64,000 nt of DNA, taken from positions 62,001 through 126,000 of the forward strand of contig CAZIFL010000005.1 in the NCBI GenBank assembly GCA_964539095.1, given 5' to 3'. The translations under genes were made by a program, and so were the position numbers. This document shows, one piece after another, positions 41,913 to 50,136 of this stretch. This DNA comes from DAIPKP01 sp964539095 (GTDB lineage: Bacteria > Synergistota > Synergistia > Synergistales > Aminiphilaceae). The notes under the pieces are model-generated. The model worked only from the letters and a program-made list of their open reading frames with translations. It did no database searches and was not told the origin of the DNA. Each line of letters opens with the position of its first letter. Positions within the stretch are counted from its first letter, which is position 1.

Positions 41913-42239
41913 TTCCGGAGGAGCATTATAGGAGAATCCTTTACACAAACAATCCGAGACACTCCTATCCAAGAGAGTGTCTCGGATTGTTTGTGGGGTT
42001 CCCACAAAATTTTTGAGAGCCTTTGATGGATTGCCACCAAAAAGGAAAAAATCATGCCCTTTTGAGTAAATTTCATAAGTTCTTCTTTTTTCCCATAAAA
42101 AGTTTGTTAGAATGGAAGAGTAGCAAACACTGCAGAAGCAAACGTTGCAGGGGTAATAGAGCGGGAAACTCCGAAAAGGCTGCTTTTCGGAGTATAAAGT
42201 AATTTCTAAATAAGCGTATCCATGGAGGAGTTGACGAGT
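41913..42239. other. 327-bp gap with two hairpins
   Basis: 41944-41995 is a 21-bp perfect hairpin; 42168-42193 is an 11-bp hairpin (ACTCCGAAAAG/CTTTTCGGAGT). A possible -10 TAGAAT lies at 42108-42113 without a good -35. No gene seen. Confidence 0.6.
41944..41995 (+). terminator. 21-bp perfect hairpin after MCP2
   Basis: CACAAACAATCCGAGACACTC is split here as CACAAACAATCC and GAGACACTC; both halves pair with GAGTGTCTC and GGATTGTTTGTG. No U-run follows (GGGTTCCC). It may act as a transcript end or processing signal. Confidence 0.5.
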
Positions 42240-43574
42240 ATGAACACGTATGTAGCATGGCTCCGCAGTCGAAAATTCTGGATGCTTTTGGGAGGAGTTC
42301 TGCTACTCCTTCTTGGGGGAGGAGGTTTTCTCTGGGGAATCCGTTTCCTGGTCGTAACAGCCCTTCAGGGGGAGGAGGCGGCCAGGGCATCCTCCCTCCT
42401 CAGAGCACTTGGACTCTCCTTTCTCTTCTCGCTCCTTTTCTGGGGGGGGATTTTTCTCGGAGGGCTCTTCCGGCTCCAGGGGCTTCTTCGCAGTGCCACG
42501 GAGCATGCCCGGAACCTTAGGGAGGGGAACCTTGAAATTGAGATAGCTCCTCGGCTTTTGCAGCGTCGTGGAGCTTTAGGGGATCTCTTCCGCTCTCTGG
42601 ATACTCTGGGGGGAACGCTTCAGGGGCTGGTAAAAAAGCTTGAGCGAAGCACGGATAATCTGGCCTTCATCGCCGAGGCCCTGCTCTCTCTGGCGGAAAA
42701 AGAGGGGGGCTCCGTGGAGGGGATTCGTAACTCTATACGCCAGGTGCGCTCTCTTGCAGAGGGGAACTCCCAGGCGGTGGGGCATACCAACCAGAGGGTG
42801 GAACTGGTCTCTTCCGGGGCCAGGAATACTGCAGAATCCGCCCTTCAGGGGGTGGAGGCGGGGAAGAGTACCCTCCAGGGTGCCCGCTCTTCCGCTGCAA
42901 GCATTGAAGAGACTATTGCCAGCATCAACCATGTGGGTGAAAAGTCCCAGGAGTCGGTGCAACGTATCGGTGAACTGGCGCAGTCGGTGGAGCGGATCGG
43001 AGGATTTGTTGCCACCATCACCAAGATCGCGGATCAGACAAACCTTCTCGCCCTGAACGCCGCCATTGAGGCCGCCCGGGCGGGGGATCAGGGGCGAGGC
43101 TTTGCGGTGGTGGCGGAAGAGGTGCGGAAGCTTGCTGAGGAGTCCGGCCGGGCGGCGGGGCAGATCTCCGGGCTTATCGAAAAGCTTCAGGAAAACGCCC
43201 AGGCCTCTTTGGATGTAACCTCCCAGGCGGGGGGGATCATGGAGCGGGCGGTGGCCTCCTCTCTGGGAACCCGGGACCAGCTGGGCCAGATGGTACAGCA
43301 GGTGGAGCAGCTTCTCTCAGCTCTGGATCATATCGCCTCCATCTCGCAGGAACAGGCAACCTCCAGCGAAGAGATGATCTCCTCCATGGAGACTCTGGGA
43401 GACTCCTCGGGAGAGCTTTCGGAGCTTGCGGGAGAGGTGAACGAGTCGGTGGACGAGGTGGTACGGGTGGCGGAAGAAGTGGTGGGAGAGGCCCAGAAGC
43501 TCAACGGTGCGGCGGACGAACTGCGCGATCTTCTGGAGGAGTTCGGGGTCTCCCGGGATATATGTTTCTTCTAG
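42240..43574 (+). CDS. methyl-accepting chemotaxis protein without a periplasmic sensor domain (MCP3)
   Basis: 444 residues. ATG 42240 follows GGAGGAG (42223-42229); an ATG at 42222 would remove that spacing. Two membrane helices (about 14-34 and 61-84) are separated by only about 25 residues, so there is no room for a periplasmic domain. The remainder is a short HAMP-like linker and the signalling hairpin with QTNLLALNAAIEAARAGDQG. It may sense membrane state or be a signalling helper. It ends RDICFF, similar to the GVDFF end of the next protein. Confidence 0.9.
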   Translation: MNTYVAWLRSRKFWMLLGGVLLLLLGGGGFLWGIRFLVVTALQGEEAARASSLLRALGLSFLFSLLFWGGIFLGGLFRLQGLLRSATEHARNLREGNLEIEIAPRLLQRRGALGDLFRSLDTLGGTLQGLVKKLERSTDNLAFIAEALLSLAEKEGGSVEGIRNSIRQVRSLAEGNSQAVGHTNQRVELVSSGARNTAESALQGVEAGKSTLQGARSSAASIEETIASINHVGEKSQESVQRIGELAQSVERIGGFVATITKIADQTNLLALNAAIEAARAGDQGRGFAVVAEEVRKLAEESGRAAGQISGLIEKLQENAQASLDVTSQAGGIMERAVASSLGTRDQLGQMVQQVEQLLSALDHIASISQEQATSSEEMISSMETLGDSSGELSELAGEVNESVDEVVRVAEEVVGEAQKLNGAADELRDLLEEFGVSRDICFF

Positions 43575-43601
43575 AGAATACATTCCTGTAGACGTGAGAG
43601 G

Positions 43602-44492
43602 GTGATCCCGTTGGAGATCTTCGAAAATCCTGATCCGAGCGCTCTTCTTCGGCTGCTGGAAGAGATGGAACCCCGGTATGAGCCCTCTTTTGTCTCCCTG
43701 GGCTACCTGATTCAAGAGATGTACGGCACAGTGCTTTCTCTCGTCTCCCGGGTGCTGGAGATGGAGAGGCTCGGGGCTTTTTCAAAAGAGCCCCGGTACT
43801 GCCATATTCCCCTTGGGGTGGAGGCTCTGCGGCGGCAAACCGAGGGTCTTATGGAGCTTCTGCAGTTTCCCGATGCCGCTTGTCAGCGGAGGGGGCATAT
43901 CCTCCAGGGACTTCGGGAATTTTACGAAAGGCCCTCCTCGCTCCTCCTCGAACTTCAGAGCACACAGCTTGAAAAACTTTTAGAAGACACTGTACACTTT
44001 CGCATGGAATGTGCCAGTACGACAAAAGCGATGGCAGATCAGGTTTTTTATATGCGGCAAGGCCTCGAAAAAAAACCTCTCCGGAAAGGAACAGCTCTCT
44101 CTCTGGAAGGTTCTGGGTATGTTTCGCTTCAGGAAGTTTTGCTTCCTCTGGGGGAGGAGGCCTTTAAGATGGACTCTCTGGCCTTTCTTTTTCGGAAGGA
44201 GGGAGCCTTTATCGAAAAGCTTGAAGAGGAATACAGTACCGCCCTTGGGGAGCTTCGGAGAATAGCCGAAGAAATGACACCTTTTCAGGAAGCCTCGGAG
44301 GGGATGCCGCAGGGCATTTCAGGAGATATCCCCCAGGAGAGGGCATTTTTGCAGATCTTTCAGGGCTACTCTACCCGCGAGGAACGCCACGTTTTTCGTG
44401 AGTTTTTCGCCTCCCGGGGAGGCATACCGGAATATGCTGCTTCTGCGGAAGATGCGGAACAGGGCGACATCTCCGGAGTAGATTTTTTTTAG
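43602..44492 (+). CDS. unknown protein of the chemotaxis region
   Basis: 296 residues starting at GTG 43602 (a TTG at 43611 is also possible, behind GAGAGGGTGA). No family recognised. It is acidic, mainly helical by composition, with no signal peptide or membrane segment. Seen: FENPDPSALLRLLEEMEPRY at the N-terminus, and a C-terminal tail DISGVDFF after a flexible acidic stretch. Short hydrophobic C-terminal tails are used by chemotaxis proteins to dock onto partners (for example CheZ onto CheY), so a docking role is conceivable. Its place between MCP3 and the STAS gene suggests a part in signalling. Confidence 0.65.
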   Translation: MIPLEIFENPDPSALLRLLEEMEPRYEPSFVSLGYLIQEMYGTVLSLVSRVLEMERLGAFSKEPRYCHIPLGVEALRRQTEGLMELLQFPDAACQRRGHILQGLREFYERPSSLLLELQSTQLEKLLEDTVHFRMECASTTKAMADQVFYMRQGLEKKPLRKGTALSLEGSGYVSLQEVLLPLGEEAFKMDSLAFLFRKEGAFIEKLEEEYSTALGELRRIAEEMTPFQEASEGMPQGISGDIPQERAFLQIFQGYSTREERHVFREFFASRGGIPEYAASAEDAEQGDISGVDFF

Positions 44493-44596
44493 CCTCCTTT
44501 CACAACAACCCGCAAGGGCGAGGCCGGAGATGTTCCGTGAGAGAGATCAGTTGCAGAAAATTGTTACGGCAAGTTACGGAAAGGACCGATGCGGCC

Positions 44597-44893
44597 ATGA
44601 TGGTACAGCAAGAAGAACATGAAGGAGTTCTGACGCTTCGGATAGAGGGGGCTCTCTCCATCTACGAAGTGGCCCACTGTAAAGAAGAGCTTCTGGGCTC
44701 TCTTCACCATGAAGGCCCCTTGGAGCTTGATTTACAGGGCCTCACGGAGTGCGATCTTGCGGGACTGCAGCTTCTGCTGGGGTGTCGCAAAAGCAGAATC
44801 CAGCACAAACGACCTTTATGCTTCACGAATATCCCCCAGGTGGTGAAGGATCTTGCCAGAAGCGGGGGAATTCAGGAGAAAGATCTGCGGTAA
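44597..44893 (+). CDS. STAS-domain protein lacking the usual phosphorylatable serine
   Basis: 98 residues from ATG 44597; the frame opens with a GTG at 44537. The STAS fold is clear: VLTLRIEGALSIYEVAHCKE, then LELDLQGLTECDLAGLQLLL. In anti-sigma factor antagonists the loop reads Asp-Ser-Ser-Gly; here it is Cys-Asp-Leu-Ala-Gly, so the phosphoacceptor is missing. Such STAS proteins occur in some chemotaxis operons with unclear roles. It lies 121 bp before cheY. Confidence 0.78.
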   Translation: MMVQQEEHEGVLTLRIEGALSIYEVAHCKEELLGSLHHEGPLELDLQGLTECDLAGLQLLLGCRKSRIQHKRPLCFTNIPQVVKDLARSGGIQEKDLR

Positions 44894-45014
44894 AAATGCC
44901 TTTTTTCGGGAGGTGCGCCGAAGGGGAGTCTGGGGGAAGAGATGCCACCATGGCACGAGAGCCCTGGAGATTATGGCAGGGATAGACGAGAATGTGGCGC
45001 GGGGAGGTTTGAAC

Positions 45015-45380
45015 ATGAGTAAAACTATTATGACAGCAGATGATTCCACCAGCGTACGGCAGATGATCTCTACTACCCTCAAGGGGGCGGGGTACGATGT
45101 GATCGAGGCGAAAGATGGCAAGGATGCCCTGGGCAAAATTCAGAGTTCCCGGGTGGATATGCTGATTACGGATCTTAACATGCCCAACATGAACGGCATT
45201 GAATTGGTGAAGGAGGTTCGGGGGCTCTCCCAGTACCGCTTCCTTCCCATCATTATGCTTACCACAGAATCCCAGGATTCAAAAAAGCAGGAGGGAAAGG
45301 CGGCGGGTGCCACGGGATGGATCGTGAAGCCCTTCAAGCCGGATCAGCTCATCACGGTGGTAAAAAAGGTTCTCAAGTAG
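45015..45380 (+). CDS. cheY: chemotaxis response regulator CheY
   Basis: 121-residue single receiver domain. Asp9/Asp10 bind Mg2+, Asp53 (ITDLNMPNMNG) is the phosphoacceptor, Thr in IIMLTTE and Lys in IVKPFKP complete the active site. ATG 45015 follows GGGGAGG (45001-45007); the frame is open upstream but without a comparable start. CheY-P should bind the flagellar switch. Closest of the two receivers to canonical CheY. Confidence 0.93.
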   Translation: MSKTIMTADDSTSVRQMISTTLKGAGYDVIEAKDGKDALGKIQSSRVDMLITDLNMPNMNGIELVKEVRGLSQYRFLPIIMLTTESQDSKKQEGKAAGATGWIVKPFKPDQLITVVKKVLK

Positions 45381-45418
45381 CTCAAGAGGCTACAGGATGT
45401 ACAGAAGGGGGAATTTCT

Positions 45419-45799
45419 ATGGCACAGACCATTCTTCTGGTAGAAGACGCTCCGAGTTCCCGGAAGATGTTTAAATTTACCCTCACCAAGGCGGGATACC
45501 AGGTGGTGGAGGCGGAAGATGGCAGAGATGCCTTGAAAAAATTGCAGTCCCTTTCGCCGGACCTGCTCATCACGGATGTTCACATGCCCCATATGGACGG
45601 CCTTTCCTTTGTTCGGGAGCTTCGCAAAAATTCCCGCCATAAGGATGTCCCTGTGATCCTGCTGACATCGGATTCCACAGATCCTGTGAAGGATGAGGGA
45701 AAGGCTCTCGGAATATCTGCGTGGATCGGCAAACCCTGCAAGGCGGAGCGTTTTCTGGAGCTGGTGAACAAAGTGTTGCAGCAGCGTTCCGGGAAGTAA
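45419..45799 (+). CDS. second single-domain response regulator (CheY-like)
   Basis: 126-residue receiver domain. Metal Asp at 10 with Glu9, phosphoacceptor Asp53 (ITDVHMPHMDG), Thr/Ser in ILLTSDS, Lys in IGKPCKA. ATG behind AAGGGGG. Its neighbour cheA lies 24 bp downstream. As a second CheY it may be a phosphate sink or act on another output; the alpha4-beta5-alpha5 surface differs from CheY, which suggests a different partner. Confidence 0.9.
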   Translation: MAQTILLVEDAPSSRKMFKFTLTKAGYQVVEAEDGRDALKKLQSLSPDLLITDVHMPHMDGLSFVRELRKNSRHKDVPVILLTSDSTDPVKDEGKALGISAWIGKPCKAERFLELVNKVLQQRSGK

Positions 45800-45823
45800 T
45801 TCCCAGATGGGGGAGTATTTTTC

Positions 45824-47941
45824 ATGGACATAGAACGAGAAGCATATAAAGAAGAAGCCTCGGAACTTCTTCTGGAGCTGGAAGAGGGGCTTATTGACCT
45901 CGAAGGGAGCCCGGAAGATCGGAGTGCGGTGGATCGGGTTTTTCGGTGTATGCACACCCTCAAAGGCTCCGGGGCCATGTTTGGCTTCACAGAGATCGCC
46001 GAATTTACCCACGAGATCGAGACCGCCTACGATCTCGTCCGGGAGGGAAAGCTCGGGATCACCCGAGATCTGGTGGATTACACCCTCACTGCCAAAGATC
46101 TTCTTCGGGAGATGGTGCGGGAGAGCCCTGTGGATCCTTGTGTGAAGGAGAAGGTGCTGGAGGGATTCCGCGGCCTTCTTCCCTCGAGAGGGGGCGGGGA
46201 GAGCGGAAAAAACGAAGAGAGCGGGGATGACAGGGAGATACATGCGAAGGAGGAGTCCTTCGGTGGAGGAGAAAAACAGACCGCCCGAACCTGCCGTATC
46301 CGTTTTCGCCCCGCCCCGGAGCTTTTCGCCTCGGGGACTAACCCCATTCTTCTTCTGGAGGAGCTTTCTACCCTTGGTTTCTGCCACGCTGTGGCCCATC
46401 TCGACAAAATCCCTCCTCTGGAGGAGATGAACCCCGAAAACTGCTATCTCTACTGGGATATCCTCATCACCACCTCCGAAGAGGTGAATGCCCTTCGGGA
46501 TGTCTTTATCTTTGTGGAGGATCAGTGCACCCTCACTATCGACGTGATAGATGAAGAGGATGAGCTTGAGCTGGAGACCGAAGAAGATTACAAGCGTCTC
46601 GGAGAGATTCTCATGGAGCGGGGAGATGTGGATCTTGACGCGCTGCATAAGGCCCTTGCCTCCCAGAAGCGGCTTGGGGAGATCCTTCAGGAGAGCGGTT
46701 TCGTAACTCCCCATGCGGTGGAGTCCGCCCTGATGGAGCAGCAGCATGTGAAGGAGCTGCGGCAGATGCGTCGGGCGGAAAATCTCAATGCCAGCGTTCG
46801 GGTGGGGGCGGATAAGCTGGATATCCTTGTGGATCTTGTGGGAGAGCTTGTGACGGTGCAGGCCCGTCTCAGCCAGAAGGCGGGGCAGCACGAGGATGCG
46901 GAGCTGCTGGATATCGCCGAGAATGTGGAGCACCTCACTGCGGAGCTACGGGATAACACCATGGGGCTTCGGATGATCCCCATGGGCACCACCTTCAACC
47001 GGTTCAAACGCCTGGTGCGGGATCTTGCCAACGAGCTGGGAAAAGACGTGATGCTCACCACCGAGGGAGGGGATACAGAGCTGGATAAGATTGTTATCGA
47101 GCGACTTAACGATCCCCTTACCCATGTGATACGCAACTGTATTGACCATGGCATTGAACCGGTCTCGGTCCGCATAAAGGAGGAAAAGCCCCCCCGGGGG
47201 AGAGTGCACCTTTCGGCGGTGCATGTGGGGGCCCATGTACTCATCAAAATTAAGGACGACGGCGGAGGGCTGGATGCCCAGGCCATCCGGGCCAAGGCTG
47301 TGGAGAAGGGGCTTCTCCCCCCTGGGGCGGAGCCGTCGGAAAGCGAAATTTTTGCCCTCATCTTTGAGCCTGGGTTCTCTACGGCCCGGGAGGTCTCGGA
47401 TGTCTCCGGCCGGGGGGTGGGGATGGATGTGGTAAAGCGGGTGATCGATTCCCTTCGGGGTTCTGTGGAGATCGAATCCCGCAAGGGACAAGGGACCACC
47501 ATTATCTTCAAGCTCCCCCTTACTCTGGCCATCATCGACGGCCTTCTTGTGCGGGTGGAGGATACGAATTTCGTCTTTCCTCTGGCCAGTGTGGAGGAGT
47601 GTCTTGAACTGCATGCGAAGGATATCCAGGGGAGCCGGCACACTATCGAAGTTCGGGGAGAGCTGGTTCCCTTTGTGCGCCTTCGGGGGCTCTTCGAGAT
47701 GCGGGGAGAGCGTCCTCGGATTGAGCAGATCGTCGTAACCGAAGTGGAGGGAAACAGCATCGGCTTTGTGGTGGATGAAATCGTAGGAAAGCACCAGACG
47801 GTGATCAAACGGCTGGGGAAGGCCTATGAGAAGGCCCGCTGTTTCTCCGGAGCCACCATTCTGGCAGATGGCAGGGTGGCCCTGATTCTCGATATCCAGG
47901 GGCTCTCTCAGGTGGCGTTGCAGGAAGAGAGGAACTGCTGA
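45824..47941 (+). CDS. cheA: chemotaxis histidine kinase CheA
   Basis: 705 residues. P1 Hpt domain with phosphorylated His44 (RCMHTLKGSGAMFGF); a variable acidic linker (about 110-150); a middle domain that may bind CheY/CheB; P3 dimer helices starting near SVRVGADKLDILVDLVGELV; P4 kinase with N-box (HVIRNCIDHGIEPVS), G1 (IKDDGGGLDA) and G2 (GRGVGMDVVKRVID); P5 CheW-like domain to the end. All kinase motifs are intact. Second in order after two receivers, and 4 bp before a short CheR-like gene. Confidence 0.96.
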   Translation: MDIEREAYKEEASELLLELEEGLIDLEGSPEDRSAVDRVFRCMHTLKGSGAMFGFTEIAEFTHEIETAYDLVREGKLGITRDLVDYTLTAKDLLREMVRESPVDPCVKEKVLEGFRGLLPSRGGGESGKNEESGDDREIHAKEESFGGGEKQTARTCRIRFRPAPELFASGTNPILLLEELSTLGFCHAVAHLDKIPPLEEMNPENCYLYWDILITTSEEVNALRDVFIFVEDQCTLTIDVIDEEDELELETEEDYKRLGEILMERGDVDLDALHKALASQKRLGEILQESGFVTPHAVESALMEQQHVKELRQMRRAENLNASVRVGADKLDILVDLVGELVTVQARLSQKAGQHEDAELLDIAENVEHLTAELRDNTMGLRMIPMGTTFNRFKRLVRDLANELGKDVMLTTEGGDTELDKIVIERLNDPLTHVIRNCIDHGIEPVSVRIKEEKPPRGRVHLSAVHVGAHVLIKIKDDGGGLDAQAIRAKAVEKGLLPPGAEPSESEIFALIFEPGFSTAREVSDVSGRGVGMDVVKRVIDSLRGSVEIESRKGQGTTIIFKLPLTLAIIDGLLVRVEDTNFVFPLASVEECLELHAKDIQGSRHTIEVRGELVPFVRLRGLFEMRGERPRIEQIVVTEVEGNSIGFVVDEIVGKHQTVIKRLGKAYEKARCFSGATILADGRVALILDIQGLSQVALQEERNC

Positions 47942-47945
47942 TTCC

Positions 47946-48554
47946 ATGGCTTTTACCTATTTTTTTCGAGATATGCAAACCCTGGAGATGATCCAGGAGC
48001 ACGTTCTTCCGGAGTTGCGAACCCGACGGTATATCCGCATATGGGATGCGGGGTGTGCCATGGGGCCCGAACCCTACTCCCTCTCCATCGTCTTTCGGGA
48101 GAATATGGGCCCCATGATCTTTCGGAACGTCCGTATTCATGCCACGGATATCGACGAAAGTGGCTCCTTTGGAGAGGTTATTCAAGACGGTATCTATCCC
48201 GAGGAGCAGGTGAAGCGCATCCCCGGGGAGATCCTCTCCCGCTACTTTCAGGAGCATCAGGAAAAGCCCGGTTTTTTCAAAATCGCCGAGGAGATTCGCA
48301 AAAGCGTCTCCTACGAGACTCATGATCTCTTGAGCTTTGAACCAGTGCGGAAGGACTTCGGCCTCATTGTCTGCAAGAATGTGCTGCTCCACTTCAAAGA
48401 ACCCCAGCGGATCCGGGTGATCCGCATGTTTCACGAATCCTTGCAAGAGGGGGGATTTTTCGTGATGGAACAGACCCAGAAAATGCCCCGGGAGCTTGAA
48501 GATCTGTGGGAGCCCCTGGTATCCAACGCCCAGGTGTTTCGCAAAATTTTGTAA
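47946..48554 (+). CDS. short CheR-like methyltransferase lacking the N-terminal helical domain
   Basis: 202 residues. It aligns with CheR from the conserved T-x-FFR region (MAFTYFFRDMQTLEMI) onward: SAM-binding DAGCAMGPEPYSLSI, the HATDIDES acidic loop and IVCKNVLLHFKEPQRIRV. The N-terminal helical domain of CheR (about 60-70 residues) is missing, and the SAM loop has GPEPY instead of GEEPY. A full CheR is encoded at 54145. It may methylate a different receptor class or be an inactive paralogue. Start ATG 4 bp after cheA. Confidence 0.8.
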   Translation: MAFTYFFRDMQTLEMIQEHVLPELRTRRYIRIWDAGCAMGPEPYSLSIVFRENMGPMIFRNVRIHATDIDESGSFGEVIQDGIYPEEQVKRIPGEILSRYFQEHQEKPGFFKIAEEIRKSVSYETHDLLSFEPVRKDFGLIVCKNVLLHFKEPQRIRVIRMFHESLQEGGFFVMEQTQKMPRELEDLWEPLVSNAQVFRKIL

Positions 48555-48578
48555 CGTGACGTAGCGTGACGGAGCATA

Positions 48579-49235
48579 ATGAAAATTTTGAATCTGGCGG
48601 CGAAAAACGGAGTCTACAGCTGCAACGTCTATCTTGTGCTGGGGAGCTGGAACGCCCTTCGGGATATGAATACTCTGGTAGATGTGGGGCGGGATCCATC
48701 GCTCTTCGAGCGCCTTGATCAAGCCTCCACGGGGGTGGGAAAGAAACGGGTGGATCAGGTGATTCTCACCCACAGCCACTACGATCATGCGGCAAACCTC
48801 CCTGCGGTGCGGGAGCGCTACGCTCCGGTGGTGCATGCCTTCTCCTCATCTCTGGAGGGGGTAGACTCCCTTCTGGAGGATGGAGAGGAGCTTCGTCTGG
48901 GGGATCGCCTCTTTGAGGTGCTTCACATTCCCGGCCACAGCTACGACTCCATCTGCCTCTACTGCGTCGAGGAGAGGGTGCTCTTCCCCGGGGATACTAC
49001 CCTGCAGATCCAGACGGTGGGAGGAAGCTACGAGATCGGTTATGTCCTGGGACTGGAAAAGCTCTGCCGCCGGGATATCCGGGGGATCTATCCCGGCCAC
49101 GGAGACCCTATCCTGCGGAATTATAACGAGGTTCTTCGCAGCACCCTGCGCAACGTGCTCTGTTCCATGCGGCAAGAAGATCCTTCTCTTGCAAGGATCT
49201 GGGAGGATTTCGATCCCAGAAAGGAGTGTCCATGA
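48579..49235 (+). CDS. metallo-beta-lactamase-fold hydrolase
   Basis: 218 residues. HSHYDH at 65-70 (a variant of HxHxDH), then PGHSYDS, FPGDTTL and YPGHGDP give the full metal-ligand set of the MBL fold. Predicted to hydrolyse a thioester, lactone or phosphodiester; the substrate is unknown. It lies between the short CheR-like gene and the ParA-like gene in the chemotaxis region, overlapping the latter by 4 bp from its ATG, so it is co-transcribed. A link to signalling is inferred from position only. Confidence 0.85.
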   Translation: MKILNLAAKNGVYSCNVYLVLGSWNALRDMNTLVDVGRDPSLFERLDQASTGVGKKRVDQVILTHSHYDHAANLPAVRERYAPVVHAFSSSLEGVDSLLEDGEELRLGDRLFEVLHIPGHSYDSICLYCVEERVLFPGDTTLQIQTVGGSYEIGYVLGLEKLCRRDIRGIYPGHGDPILRNYNEVLRSTLRNVLCSMRQEDPSLARIWEDFDPRKECP

Positions 49236-50014
49236 AGATTACAATAGTTAACAACAAAGGAGGCACTGGAAAGACCACCACCTCGGTAAACCTCGCGGCC
49301 GCTCTGGCGACTTCGGGGCGTCGGGTACTTCTGGTGGATCTCGATTCCCAGGCCTCTGCCTCCCTCTCGCTAGGGGTGGCACGAGAAGATCTCTCCCCCT
49401 CCACGGCGGATCTGCTCTTCGATCTTGCAGACCCCCGGGAGATTATCCGTGAGTCCGGCATCCCCTGGTTGGATCTCATCACCGGGGAGATGAATCTCGC
49501 CAGCTCGGATATGATTTTGGCGGAAATTCCCGGAAGAGAGCTGCGCCTCGCCCGAGCGCTACGGGGGATGGATGAGCGGTATGATTTTATTCTCTTCGAC
49601 TGCCCCCCTTCGCTCTCGCTACTGAGCATCAACGCCCTCATGGCGTCGGAGTATTACCTTATCCCCGTCTTCCCTGAGTATCTCGCCCTGGAGGGGCTTT
49701 TGAGCCTTATGGAGGGAATCCAGCGGCTTAAGCGGGGGATGGGGCTTAAGGCCCAGCTTCTGGGGATTCTTCTCACCTCCATGAGCCACCCCGTGACCCG
49801 CAAAAAGATCAACCGTGAGATTGCGGGGCTCATCCGGGAGCACTACGGCGAGGCGGTCTTTGAGACCGAAATCCCCCGGGATATCCGGCTGGAAGAGGCT
49901 CCCGCCTACGGAAAGAGCATCTTGCAGCACGCCCCCCGCTCCCGAGGAGCCCGGGGGTATGAGAAATGTGCAGGAGAGCTACTGCGGCGCTGCGGTATAG
50001 AGCAGGGTTCCTGA
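49232..50014 (+). CDS. ParA/MinD-type ATPase, candidate chemotaxis array positioning protein
   Basis: 260 residues. Deviant Walker A KGGTGKTTT (residues 9-17, with signature Lys9), Walker A' LVDLDSQASAS, and Walker B FILFDCPPSLS are intact, so this is an active ParA-type dimerising ATPase. ATG 49232 follows AAGGAG; a GTG at 49226 is the alternative. No parB or parS-like genes lie near. ParA homologues next to chemotaxis genes (PpfA in Rhodobacter, ParC in Vibrio) position arrays. The next gene encodes a soluble receptor, as in the PpfA/TlpT case. Confidence 0.85.
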   Translation: MKITIVNNKGGTGKTTTSVNLAAALATSGRRVLLVDLDSQASASLSLGVAREDLSPSTADLLFDLADPREIIRESGIPWLDLITGEMNLASSDMILAEIPGRELRLARALRGMDERYDFILFDCPPSLSLLSINALMASEYYLIPVFPEYLALEGLLSLMEGIQRLKRGMGLKAQLLGILLTSMSHPVTRKKINREIAGLIREHYGEAVFETEIPRDIRLEEAPAYGKSILQHAPRSRGARGYEKCAGELLRRCGIEQGS

Positions 50015-50136
50015 CGTATCCGGATTGTACCGGTTTCGCAAGAGACCGGAGTACCCTATAGAGAGATTATTAAAGAGGGTAACTGCTCCCATTTATGAAA
50101 GCGTTGAGAATGCCAGTATTAAGGAGGACAAAAATT

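Noticed and set aside
39768..42005. 745-codon open frame opposite MCP2
   Set aside because: Antisense shadow of the MCP reading frame.
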